Positions 1-6,874 of a stretch of 11,008 bases of DNA are shown in pieces. This DNA comes from JASHVB01 sp049522565 (GTDB lineage Bacteria > Pseudomonadota > Alphaproteobacteria > Acetobacterales > Acetobacteraceae). The DNA lies in NCBI GenBank assembly GCA_049522565.1, contig JBEKNT010000221.1:1-11008 (forward strand). Direction: 5' to 3'. Below the pieces are notes generated by a model, which worked only from the letters and a program-made list of their open reading frames with translations, did not search any database and was not told where the DNA came from. Every line of letters begins with the position of its first letter. The stretch's first letter is position 1. A program made the position numbers and the translations under genes.

Positions 1-2
1 TT

Positions 3-668
3 CCCACGTTCAAGGAGGCACCGCTTTCCCTTAGCAACGAACTAAGCGTGGGCGCCAATCCTTTGACATCGCCAGTCTTGCTCATATCCGCGCCGGGAGC
101 GGTGGGGAAGTCGACGCTCGCGCGCCAGGTCGCCTTCGAGACCGGCGCCGTTTACGTCGATCTAGCGCAAGCAGAGCCGGTTGGTTCCAACACGCTCGTT
201 GGCGGGCTAGTCAAGTCACAGCTCTATGACGGCTGGCAAGCGAATACGGTCGGTATCCTCATTGACGGCCTAGACGAAGCCCGCCTTCGCGTGACGCAGG
301 AAGCGTTCGAGGCGTTTCTTCGCGATGTCGACCAACTCTCGCACGGCCGTTCAGTACCCACGGCACTATTTGGCCGCACCGGAGCCATCCAAGATGCGTG
401 GCTTATCCTCAGCGACACAGCCGTTCTTGAAATCGGGTATTATGGTCCTGAAGCGGCGATTGACTTTGCCGAGGCCGTGTTACGTGCAAGCCGCCCGAAC
501 AGGGCACATTCGATTACTGAGCGCAAGGCGATCGAGCAAATCTTAGCACGTCTTCGCGAGCAGACCGAAACCGATGGAGACCGCTGCTGGCTACGCACCG
601 GTTCTGCAGGCAGTCGCGAAGCGGGTGATCGACGAACCGAATGCGAGCGCGCTCGTCGCTTTGACTGA
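3..668 (+). CDS. NACHT/STAND-type P-loop NTPase, N-terminal part (5' cut by window edge, frame lost near 570-590)
   Basis: The frame is open from the first complete codon of the window, so the gene begins upstream. The GTG at 48 lies only 20 codons before the Walker A lysine, and coherent coding runs through it, so I do not take it as the true start. Visible motifs are Walker A GAVGKST (lysine codon 108-110), Walker B ILIDGLDEA (about 252-281), and a later LFGRT (about 367-381) that resembles the arginine-bearing sensor strand of STAND ATPases. NACHT/STAND proteins are signal-sensing ATPases, and many bacterial ones act in anti-phage defence. Any effector domain would lie upstream, out of view. 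After about codon 583 the translation turns arginine-rich and stops at 668, while the adjacent frame becomes coherent. The real protein therefore continues in the ORF that starts at 574. Confident for a P-loop NTPase, moderate for STAND, and specific function unknown. Confidence 0.72.
   Translation, partial: PTFKEAPLSLSNELSVGANPLTSPVLLISAPGAVGKSTLARQVAFETGAVYVDLAQAEPVGSNTLVGGLVKSQLYDGWQANTVGILIDGLDEARLRVTQEAFEAFLRDVDQLSHGRSVPTALFGRTGAIQDAWLILSDTAVLEIGYYGPEAAIDFAEAVLRASRPNRAHSITERKAIEQILARLREQTETDGDRCWLRTGSAGSREAGDRRTECERARRFD
568..592 (+). other. Frameshift site inside the NTPase gene
   Basis: Coding sense passes from the frame of the upstream ORF (LREQTETDGDR) to the next frame (AGYAPVLQAVA) within these bases. 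No slippery heptamer or long homopolymer is visible, only the short repeat gctgct at 583-588. A natural indel mutation or a sequencing/assembly error is therefore likelier than programmed frameshifting. Confidence 0.65.
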
Positions 669-1920
669 GGCCGGTTCTCAGCCGGTTACGCTCAACGCTG
701 TTGTCTCTGCGATTCTGGAGCGGGAGCGCGGGAAGCTTGCAGCCTTACCATTCAGCGATCCGCTCCTAACTGAAAGGCTGTATTCGGCGGACGAGCAGTT
801 GGACCATCTGACATCCCTTGTGTATCACTTGCCACCGCCGAGTGTGAGGGGGCTCAGTTCCGAGGACGCGCGCATCTATGATACAGCCTTGAAGACATGG
901 GTTCCCGAGCATCCGTTTCTTAGCGGACGCGAGGAGCCGTCCTCCGCAGTATTCGATGCCGTCATCGCGGTGCGAGCGCTGAAGCGGGAGGATTCAGCCA
1001 AAGTAGCCCTCGACCGCGAACTGACGCGCGGCTCCTCGTCGGCGAACCCGTTTCTAGTCGAATTCTACACGTCGCCTGACAATGACATCACATCCACATT
1101 TTTACCACCAGATCATATTGGGATTATCTACGCCTCGCTGCGCGCTCGCCTTTCGCTCGGCGATACCGCGAGCCTACTCATTGAGGCGCCCGAAGAAGGT
1201 TCCGAGGACGAAATTCTGCGCGCTGAGGTCGAGATCACGCTTGGGCGCCGTGACAGCATCCGTCCGAAGTATCTGCGCTTTCACTCGGACCAGACAGGAC
1301 CGATCCGCCTAGGGGCACAGGTGGAGGATGTTGACATCAGCGTCCCTCACGCGCGCGTAGAGTTTGGTCCGGGACCAGAGGCTCTGCTTATCGCCCCCAT
1401 CAGCGTGCAATGCGAGACGCTGGCGATTACCTCGAAGAAGCTGATCGTCGAAACGGTGCAAGACCGCGACGACGCTGCGGTGTTTCTTGAGGCTGCGGAG
1501 TATGACGGCGCAATGACGTCAGTGCCTCTTGTCCGAGGCGGGGTGTCACTTTTCGCGTCATGGCCCAGTGTACGCGGCTATCCCTGGACAAGTTTTGCAA
1601 GTGATCCGTCACCCCTTTCCGACCCACGGATCGACGAGGCTTTACGCCGGTTACGTAAGTTTGTCATCGCCTTCCGGTCCCACAGCAAGGGGAGCCTTCG
1701 CCGCTACCGGGACAAGCTTGATCACGCTCGGATGACGAAAGGCTCTGGCCAATCCGTACTCAACCTGATGCTAAATGACAAAGTTATTTTCATTGCCGGA
1801 AATATGTATGTTCTCGACCCCAATATGCTGGCGCCTTGCACCGGACTGAATTATGCCGATTGCATGGCTCGTCATTTTAGTGACAAAGCCATTGCCTTCG
1901 TGCGGCGGGCATTGAATTAA
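574..1920 (+). CDS. C-terminal part of the same frameshifted NTPase (unrecognised sensor/repeat-like region)
   Basis: The ATG at 574 is probably just an internal codon that falls in the new frame. The sequence from AGYAPVLQAVAKRV onward (from about 586) reads as a direct continuation of the NTPase upstream, joined by a +1 shift (one base gained or two lost). There is no Shine-Dalgarno sequence for an independent start. The segment is about 445 residues, mixed alpha/beta and acidic, with no Walker motif, membrane segment or obvious TPR/LRR/WD repeat. Its latter half (LIEAPEE to VQDRDDAAVF) alternates hydrophobic residues as in a beta-rich domain, and its last hundred residues are helical and basic. 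In STAND proteins this position normally holds the ligand-sensing domain, which is an inference here. It ends with TAA at 1918-1920. Base composition is less GC-rich than the genes to the right, consistent with acquired DNA. I do not recognise a named family for this half. Confidence 0.7.
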   Translation: METAAGYAPVLQAVAKRVIDEPNASALVALTEAGSQPVTLNAVVSAILERERGKLAALPFSDPLLTERLYSADEQLDHLTSLVYHLPPPSVRGLSSEDARIYDTALKTWVPEHPFLSGREEPSSAVFDAVIAVRALKREDSAKVALDRELTRGSSSANPFLVEFYTSPDNDITSTFLPPDHIGIIYASLRARLSLGDTASLLIEAPEEGSEDEILRAEVEITLGRRDSIRPKYLRFHSDQTGPIRLGAQVEDVDISVPHARVEFGPGPEALLIAPISVQCETLAITSKKLIVETVQDRDDAAVFLEAAEYDGAMTSVPLVRGGVSLFASWPSVRGYPWTSFASDPSPLSDPRIDEALRRLRKFVIAFRSHSKGSLRRYRDKLDHARMTKGSGQSVLNLMLNDKVIFIAGNMYVLDPNMLAPCTGLNYADCMARHFSDKAIAFVRRALN

Positions 1921-2105
1921 TGTTCCGTACACGTGATAAACTAATATTGGTTCACGTCGTCTAAACGGTATTAGCTGCTTTCGAAGTGTGAGCACCGAAT
2001 GTAGTGCTTTCGACCCGTCCTAACACGAATGTCCGCTGTTCGTATATCGTGACTCTAGACCGGACCGTCGCAAGTCCACCCATTGCGGACATCCAAATTG
2101 ACCCG
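1921..2105. other. Intergenic region, lower GC, no gene seen
   Basis: This is the gap between the NTPase stop and the truncated toxin. No coherent coding was seen on either strand. It contains only weak hairpins (for example agcac at 1991-1995 with gtgct at 2004-2008) and the inverted repeat listed separately. No T-tract terminator was found. Confidence 0.5.
2029..2092. repeat. Small element bounded by 8-bp inverted repeats (ATGTCCGC ... GCGGACAT)
   Basis: The perfect inverted arms are 2029-2036 and 2085-2092, with a 48-base spacer and no coding. One arm lies about 15 bases from the point where the truncated toxin gene loses similarity to its family. Short intergenic elements with GTCCGC/GCGGAC ends are common in alphaproteobacterial genomes as far as I recall. 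Whether this one is mobile or merely a hairpin cannot be told from a single copy. Confidence 0.4.
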
Positions 2106-2309
2106 CTACCCTTCGATCACCATTTGCCTGGTTCCCGGCTGATCGCCACGGGCATAGCGGCAAGGATGCCGCCGCAGGCGCCGGATGGCTGCGGCGATCG
2201 CCTGTGTGCGTCGCTTCGCGACGCGTCCGGCGCCGTGTTGCCTGTACCGTAGGCGGACAGCGCTCAGATCATCGATTGCTTTGTCGCTGAGTTGCAGCTT
2301 CCTGGACAT
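2106..2309 (-). pseudogene. ParE/RelE-family toxin, truncated by a premature stop
   Basis: The 67-residue product begins MSRKLQLSDKAIDDL and includes the typical ParE helix pair and the HPCRYARGDQPGTRQMVIEG stretch. That matches the RelE/ParE fold up to the strand preceding the final beta hairpin. ParE-family proteins are usually about 90-100 residues. They continue after '-EG' with an aromatic residue, then RVIYxV..., ending in a VLRVFGPGQ-like segment. Here the codon after EG is TAG, followed by RVNLDV and then unrelated sequence. The missing C-terminal strands normally contribute to the toxin core, so toxicity is probably lost (inference). A GGGGGA sequence lies a few bases upstream of the ATG. 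It follows the antitoxin gene by 48 bases on the same strand, in the usual antitoxin-first order. Confidence 0.62.
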
Positions 2310-2357
2310 CGTGTCCCCCGGAGGTAGCGCCGGTCAGGGATTCCAGGCGCTCTCGAA

Positions 2358-2570
2358 TCAGGTCGATCGTGGGCGAGGCAGGGGCCTCGGTTTCTCCGGA
2401 GGCGTATCCCAACGGTCGATCCAGGCTTCGACGTCCTCGAAATCCACCACTTCGCCGCGGGCGACCTCCGCTCGCGCTTCGGCAATCATTGCCGCCTCGC
2501 GAGCGAGACGGGCCTGGCGGTCGGCGTCGGTCTCCGTCCTGTGCAGGGGATCACGGTGCGATGCGCGCAT
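2358..2570 (-). CDS. ParD-like antitoxin, partner of the truncated ParE
   Basis: The roughly 70-residue protein (MRASHRDPLHRTETDADRQ...) has a charged helical middle, LAREAAMIAEARAEVARGEV, followed by VDFEDVEAWIDRWDT and a proline-rich tail. I recognise this AWID-plus-proline ending from short antitoxins encoded just before ParE-family toxins. It should bind and neutralise the toxin and probably repress its own promoter (family knowledge). The start is uncertain: the ATG at 2568-2570 fits the usual length, while an in-frame ATG at 2592-2594 would add eight residues, and neither has a strong ribosome binding site. In the next frame the reading continues open past the stop towards the toxin (PTIDLIRERLESL), so a small C-terminal frameshift is possible. 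It is divergent from the dehydrogenase gene at 2690. Confidence 0.55.
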   Translation of the reverse strand: MRASHRDPLHRTETDADRQARLAREAAMIAEARAEVARGEVVDFEDVEAWIDRWDTPPEKPRPLPRPRST

Positions 2571-2676
2571 GGAACCGAGACAGGACTTCGCCATTCCCGG
2601 ATCCGCAGCCAATCCGCCCCCCCCGACACCTTGCGTTCCCCGTCCATCCGGCGACACTGGCCGCCTGACGCCGAAT
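2571..2676. other. Divergent intergenic region between antitoxin and dehydrogenase genes
   Basis: This stretch should hold the promoters of both divergent genes, but I cannot point to convincing -35/-10 boxes on either strand. It contains a run of eight C residues at 2617-2624, a tract that is prone to indels or sequencing error. Confidence 0.35.
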
Positions 2677-2683
2677 GGGGAGG
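2677..2683 (+). promoter_or_regulatory. Strong Shine-Dalgarno deciding the dehydrogenase start
   Basis: GGGGAGG at this position lies six bases before the ATG at 2690. An ATG at 2675 is in frame, but it overlaps the ribosome binding site and would add a five-residue leader before the Rossmann strand. The start is therefore placed at 2690. Confidence 0.75.
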
Positions 2684-2689
2684 AACCAG

Positions 2690-3754
2690 ATGGGCTACAA
2701 GATCGCGGTCATGGGCACCGGTGCGGTCGGCGGCTATGCCGGCGCGCACATGGCGCAAGCCGGCGAGGACATCACCTTCATCGATCCCTGGCCCGAGCAT
2801 GTGGAAACCATGCGCGCCAAGGGCCTGCGCATCACGCATATCCGCGACGTGCCCGAGTTCACCGCCAAGGTGCGCGCGCTGCACGTGACCGACGCGCAGC
2901 AACTGGCGAAGGAAAAGCCGATCGACATCGCCTTCGTCTGCATGAAGTCGTACGACACACAATGGGCGACGACGCTGATCGCGCAATACCTGTCGCCGAA
3001 CGGCTTCGTGGTGTCGTTGCAGAACTGCATGAACGAGGAGACCATCGCCGGCGTGGTCGGCTGGGGCCGCGTGGTTGGCTGCATCGCCAGCTCGATCACC
3101 GTCGATCTGTGCGAGCCCGGCCACGTGCGCCGCGCCGCCGGCAAGAGCGGCGACAAGCACACGGTGTTCCGCACCGGCGAGGTGCACGGCCGCATCACCG
3201 ACCGCGTGCAGGAGATCCGCCGCCTGGTCGCCTTGTCGGATTCCGCGCTGGCGACGACGAACCTGTGGGGCGAGCGCTGGTCGAAGCTGGTGACCAACGC
3301 GATGGCCAACGGCATGTCGGCCAGCACCGGCCTGATCAGCAAGGCCATCCTGACCAATGATTCCCTCCGCCGGTTCGGTGCCCGGCTGGGCAGCGAGGCG
3401 ATCCGCGTCGGCCAGGCGCTGGGCTACGAGTTGGAAGACATCCACCATATCGATCCCGAGATCATCGCCCGTGCCGGCGAGGGCGATCCCGAAGCGGTGC
3501 GCGAATACGACGAGCACCGCCTGGCCGAGGTCAGCAAGGCCGGCGGCGGCGAGCATCGGCCGTCGATGGGGCAGGACATGATGAAGGGACGCCGGACGGA
3601 AATCGAATTCCTCAACGGCCTGATCGTCCGCAAGGGAGAAGAGATCGGCATCCCGACCCCGGCCAATGCGGCACTGACCGACATCGTCAAGCGGGTGGAG
3701 AAGGGCGAGCTGAAGCCGGATCCGAAGCACCTGATCGATCTGCGGCTGAACTGA
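2690..3754 (+). CDS. Ketopantoate reductase (PanE/ApbA) family NAD(P)H dehydrogenase
   Basis: The 354-residue cytosolic enzyme has an N-terminal Rossmann domain with MGTGAVGG (residues 8-15) and a C-terminal helical domain. The family reduces 2-dehydropantoate to pantoate with NADPH in pantothenate/CoA synthesis. Catalytic-type residues are present: Lys199 in RWSKLVTNAMANGMSASTG, and Ser292...Glu304 in SMGQDMMKGRRTEIEFLNG, matching the substrate-binding serine and catalytic glutamate of PanE. It is about 50 residues longer than Escherichia coli PanE, with extra sequence around residues 140-180 and 260-285. A paralogue acting on another 2-keto acid is therefore as likely as true PanE, and I give no symbol. 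It stands alone: 130 bases separate it from the next gene and its upstream neighbour is divergent. Nothing ties it directly to the benzoate genes except proximity. Confidence 0.85.
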   Translation: MGYKIAVMGTGAVGGYAGAHMAQAGEDITFIDPWPEHVETMRAKGLRITHIRDVPEFTAKVRALHVTDAQQLAKEKPIDIAFVCMKSYDTQWATTLIAQYLSPNGFVVSLQNCMNEETIAGVVGWGRVVGCIASSITVDLCEPGHVRRAAGKSGDKHTVFRTGEVHGRITDRVQEIRRLVALSDSALATTNLWGERWSKLVTNAMANGMSASTGLISKAILTNDSLRRFGARLGSEAIRVGQALGYELEDIHHIDPEIIARAGEGDPEAVREYDEHRLAEVSKAGGGEHRPSMGQDMMKGRRTEIEFLNGLIVRKGEEIGIPTPANAALTDIVKRVEKGELKPDPKHLIDLRLN

Positions 3755-3760
3755 CCCCTG

Positions 3761-3774
3761 GCGGCAAACGCCGC
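3761..3774 (+). terminator. Possible weak terminator hairpin after the dehydrogenase gene
   Basis: GCGGC-AAAC-GCCGC forms a 5-bp GC stem with a four-base loop, seven bases after the stop codon. No U-tract follows, so intrinsic termination is doubtful. Confidence 0.25.
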
Positions 3775-3873
3775 GCCGTTGTAACGGCCAGTTAAGGTTC
3801 GCCGGCGTATCCTGGTGGCGAGTCGCGCCATCGGGATCACGGCGGGACCGGCCTGACGCCGATCGACACCGCC

Positions 3874-3878
3874 GGAGG
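3874..3878 (+). promoter_or_regulatory. Shine-Dalgarno supporting the GTG start at 3884
   Basis: GGAGG is placed five bases before GTG. This justifies a non-ATG start for the SPFH-like membrane protein, whose hydrophobic first helix begins immediately after it. Confidence 0.7.
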
Positions 3879-3883
3879 TCGCC

Positions 3884-5116
3884 GTGAACCACATCCTGCG
3901 CCGTGCCATCGCCACCGCCGTCGCCATCGTGCTGTACGGCTGGATCAACTTCCTGCTGCATCCGGTCGGCACGATCGCGAGCGGTGCGGCGGCCGGCCAG
4001 CAATTCGCCAACAGCGACGTCGCCTATGTCACGTCGATCGTCGGCATCCGCCTGTTCAGCAACCTTGGCATCCCGGCGGTGGTCCTGCTGGCCGTTGTCG
4101 TGGCGATCTGGTGGCGGCCGCTCCGGCACTGGTGGACCGGCGCGGCGACGGCGATCGTGCTCTGTCTGCTGCTGTCGGCGCCGCAGGCCCAGGCCTACTA
4201 CGACAAGAACGACTATACCGAGGCCTATACCATCCTGCCGAACGAGTCCGCCTTCTGGATCCCCGATGCCGGCGCCAACAAGGACAACCAGGCCCAATTC
4301 GATTCGGAAGCCTATTTGCAATCCAACAAGGTGGCAGTGAAGCGCTTCATCGTGCCCCACACCAAGCTGCAAGGCTCCGGCGGCTTCTTCGACTTCTACG
4401 TCCCCGCCGGCCGCCTGATCATCGTCGATCGTACGCCGTACAGCCGCGAATGGGTGGAATCGCACGAACGCGGCACGTCCGCGCGCAACGAGTCCTTCCC
4501 CTGCCAAAGCAAGGAAGGGCTCAACATCGCCGTCGGCGTCTCGATCGGTGCCTCGGTGCTGGAGGCGAACGCGGCGAAATACCTCTACCGGTTCGGTGTG
4601 CTGCCGCCGGCCGGCGACCGCACCGACCCGAAGGTCATCTTCACCTCGGTGTTTTTCAGCCGCCGGCTGTCCGACGTGATGGACGACGTCGGGCGCAAGA
4701 AGGTCCAGACCCTGGTGTGCAACGAGATCGCCGGCCGCAGCTTCGACAAGGCGAACGAGGAAGCCAACCAGATCATGGACTCGGTCGGCAAGGCCGCGAC
4801 CGACTATTTCGGCTCGGTCGGCATAACGCTGGACTTCATCGGCTGGGCCGACACCTTCACGTTCGACGCGACGGTGCAGGACGCGGTCAACCGGCGCTAC
4901 ATCGCCACGCAGGACCAGGCGATCGCCGCGCTGCTGGCGCCGTACGCCTCGACCATCCAGGCGCTGGCGGCGGCGGACGCATTGCGTTCGTTCGGCCATA
5001 AGAGCGACGGCCGGCTGCCCTCCACCATCGTCGGCCTGCCCACCGACCTCGGCACCTTGCTCAACACCCTGCTGCGGTCGGGGCCGGTCGCCCCCGCGAC
5101 CCCACCTGCCCACTGA
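3884..5116 (+). CDS. Membrane protein with SPFH/band-7-like domain
   Basis: The 410-residue protein starts at GTG behind a good ribosome binding site. Three hydrophobic segments are visible: residues about 7-28, 48-77 and 84-101. The last ends in SAPQAQA, which resembles a signal-peptidase site and suggests the remainder (from about 105) is outside the cytoplasm. Residues about 145-350 look like an SPFH/prohibitin fold: CQSKEGLNIAVGVSIGASV (the 'new ligand then beta strand' section), VQTLVCNEIAGRSFDKANEEA, and SVGITLDFIGWADTFTFDATVQDAVN followed by helical YIATQDQAIAALLA. SPFH proteins oligomerise on membranes and scaffold proteases or lipid microdomains. The usual long coiled coil after the domain is short here. 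No protease (NfeD, FtsH, HflC partner) is adjacent, so the role is unassigned. SPFH is recognised by pattern, with moderate confidence. Confidence 0.65.
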   Translation: MNHILRRAIATAVAIVLYGWINFLLHPVGTIASGAAAGQQFANSDVAYVTSIVGIRLFSNLGIPAVVLLAVVVAIWWRPLRHWWTGAATAIVLCLLLSAPQAQAYYDKNDYTEAYTILPNESAFWIPDAGANKDNQAQFDSEAYLQSNKVAVKRFIVPHTKLQGSGGFFDFYVPAGRLIIVDRTPYSREWVESHERGTSARNESFPCQSKEGLNIAVGVSIGASVLEANAAKYLYRFGVLPPAGDRTDPKVIFTSVFFSRRLSDVMDDVGRKKVQTLVCNEIAGRSFDKANEEANQIMDSVGKAATDYFGSVGITLDFIGWADTFTFDATVQDAVNRRYIATQDQAIAALLAPYASTIQALAAADALRSFGHKSDGRLPSTIVGLPTDLGTLLNTLLRSGPVAPATPPAH

Positions 5117-5140
5117 TCGGCCTGCGGTGCTATGGAAGCA

Positions 5141-5180
5141 TCCTCTCCCGCGTCAGCGGGAGAGGAGAGGGTGAGGGTGC
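5141..5180 (+). repeat. Dispersed palindromic repeat, copy 1
   Basis: An 11-bp perfect stem (TCCTCTCCCGC at 5141-5151 with GCGGGAGAGGA at 5156-5166) has loop GTCA and is followed by GAGGGTGAGGGTGC. The same stem and tail recur at 6801-6880 and 9377-9431, and in inverse orientation at 9491-9549. It lies 25 bases after the SPFH-like gene and 45 bases before bclA, and may also act as a transcription terminator or mRNA stabiliser. Confidence 0.8.
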
Positions 5181-5224
5181 AGCGTGCCCCTCCGAACGCC
5201 CCAGCGAATGGAGCATGCGCAGCG

Positions 5225-6874
5225 ATGGCGGAACTGGCGGCAGACGGCAACGCGGTCGATTGGTTCATCGATCGCCACCTGCGCGAGGGTCACGGCGATG
5301 CGCCGGCCTTCCTCGACCCGTGGCGCAGCCTGACCTACGCCGCGCTGGCCGGCGAAACCCGCCGGTTTGCCGGTGCGCTACGCGCGGCCGCCATCGGGCG
5401 GGAGCGGCGGATCGCGTTGTTGCTGCTGGATACCGTGGATTTCCCCGTCGCCTTCTGGGGCACGCTGCGGGCCGGCGTCGTGCCGGTGCCGATCAACACC
5501 CTGCTGACCCACGAAGTGGTCGGCTACATCCTGGCCGACAGCCGCGCCGAGGCGGTGGTGATCTCCGCCCCATTGCTCGCACCGCTGCTGCCGGTGCTGC
5601 ACAGCCTGCCGGAGTTGCGCCGCATCGTCGTTGCCCAGCCGGACGGCAGCGCACCGCCGGCGGCGATCGACGACCCGCGCGGTGTCGGTTTCGCCGACTT
5701 CCTCGCCACCGGCGATGCGGCGACGCCGACCGCGCCCGCCTCACCGGATGAAATAGCGTTCTGGCTGTATTCCTCCGGCTCGACCGGTGCGCCGAAGGGG
5801 GTGCGCCACGTGCATGCCAGCCTGCGCCACACCGCCGACACCTACGGCGCCCAGGTGCTGGGCATCCGCCGCGACGACCTGATGTTCTCCGCGGCCAAGG
5901 CGTTCCACGCCTACGGCCTGGGCAACAGCCTGACCTTCCCGATGTCGGTCGGCGCCGCCGCGGTGCTGCTGCCCGACCGGCCGACCCCCGACGCGGTGCT
6001 GGCGGTGATGCAGCGCCACAATCCGACGATCTTCGGCGGTGTGCCGACGCTGTACGCCTCGCTGCTGGCGCATCCGCAGATCGGACCCAAGGCCGGATCG
6101 GCGCGCCTGCGCCGCTGCATCTCCGCCGGCGAGGCGTTGCCGGAGGCGGTCGGCCAGCGCTGGTTCAACATGGTCGGCGTGCACATCCTGGACGGCATCG
6201 GCTCGACCGAAATGCTGCATATCTTCGTGTCGAACCGCCCGGACGACGTGCGCTACGGCACGTCCGGCAAGCCGGTGCCCGGCTACGAGGCGCACGTCCT
6301 GGACGAGCATGGCCGCCCGGTGCCGCACGGCGAGGCGGGCGAACTGGTGGTGCGCGGCCCGTCGGCGGCCGACGGCTATTGGAACCAGCGGGACAAAACC
6401 CGCCGCACCTTCCGCGGCGAGTGGACCCATACCGGCGACACCTATACCCGCGATGCCGAGGGCTACTTCCGCTATTGCGGCCGCAGCGACGAGATGCTGA
6501 AGGTGAGCGGCGTATGGGTGTCGCCCTTCGAGGTGGAGGAGGCGTTGGTCTCGCATCCGGCGGTCCTGGAAGCCGCGGTGGTGGGCGCACTGGACCGTGA
6601 CGGGCTGACCAAGCCGAAGGCGTTCGTCATCTTGCAGGAGGCGGCGCGGCAGCAGGACCCTGACACGGTGAAGGAACTGTTGAAGACCCACGTGAAGGAG
6701 CGGATCGGCGTATGGAAATATCCGCGCTGGATCGCGTTCGTGGACGGCTTGCCGAAGACCGCCACCGGCAAGATCCAGCGCTTCCGCCTGCGCGACGAAA
6801 ACCTCTCCCGCCCTGGGCGGGAGAGGCATGCCCCCGGGCCCTTGACCCGGGGGTCGCCGCAAAGCGGCGGGTGA
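5225..6874 (+). CDS. bclA: Benzoate-CoA ligase
   Basis: The enzyme activates benzoate with ATP and CoA to benzoyl-CoA, the entry step for the box pathway; it is cytosolic. It belongs to the ANL (acyl-/aryl-CoA ligase) superfamily. With this start it is 549 residues. Motifs are the P-loop YSSGSTGAPKG (from residue 182), the aryl-binding region SAAKAFHAYGLGNSLTFP, GIGSTEMLHIF (Glu329) in the adenylate site, the hinge region YCGRSDEMLKVSGVWVSP, and the catalytic lysine in PKTATGKIQ (Lys516). The SAAK..AYGLGN and TEMLHIF segments are characteristic of benzoate-CoA ligases. The ATG at 5225 is preferred because the in-frame ATG at 5132 would translate repeat copy 1 into an atypical leader. The last 24 residues, after the normal family end RFRLRDE, are encoded by repeat copy 2. 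It is first in an operon with a hydrolase, boxC and boxB. Confidence 0.9.
   Translation: MAELAADGNAVDWFIDRHLREGHGDAPAFLDPWRSLTYAALAGETRRFAGALRAAAIGRERRIALLLLDTVDFPVAFWGTLRAGVVPVPINTLLTHEVVGYILADSRAEAVVISAPLLAPLLPVLHSLPELRRIVVAQPDGSAPPAAIDDPRGVGFADFLATGDAATPTAPASPDEIAFWLYSSGSTGAPKGVRHVHASLRHTADTYGAQVLGIRRDDLMFSAAKAFHAYGLGNSLTFPMSVGAAAVLLPDRPTPDAVLAVMQRHNPTIFGGVPTLYASLLAHPQIGPKAGSARLRRCISAGEALPEAVGQRWFNMVGVHILDGIGSTEMLHIFVSNRPDDVRYGTSGKPVPGYEAHVLDEHGRPVPHGEAGELVVRGPSAADGYWNQRDKTRRTFRGEWTHTGDTYTRDAEGYFRYCGRSDEMLKVSGVWVSPFEVEEALVSHPAVLEAAVVGALDRDGLTKPKAFVILQEAARQQDPDTVKELLKTHVKERIGVWKYPRWIAFVDGLPKTATGKIQRFRLRDENLSRPGRERHAPGPLTRGSPQSGG

Noticed and set aside
1941..1974. CTAATA ... TATTAG inverted repeat after the NTPase gene, considered as a terminator
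   Set aside because: It has only six A/T-rich pairs, a 22-base loop and no following T-tract.
2185..3360. 391-codon + strand open frame overlapping the toxin locus and the dehydrogenase
   Set aside because: It is out of frame with the clear PanE-family gene, arginine-rich and low in information, and it runs across genes on the other strand.
3779..3813. TTGTAA and TATCCT considered as a promoter for the SPFH-like gene
   Set aside because: The spacing is about 23 bases, too long for a sigma-70 promoter, and neither box is a strong match.
2486..5113. Very long - strand open frame (875 codons) opposite the dehydrogenase and SPFH genes
   Set aside because: It is antisense to two genes with clear motifs and ribosome sites. 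It is low-complexity and rich in R, G, A, D and H, as expected from the complement of high-GC coding DNA.
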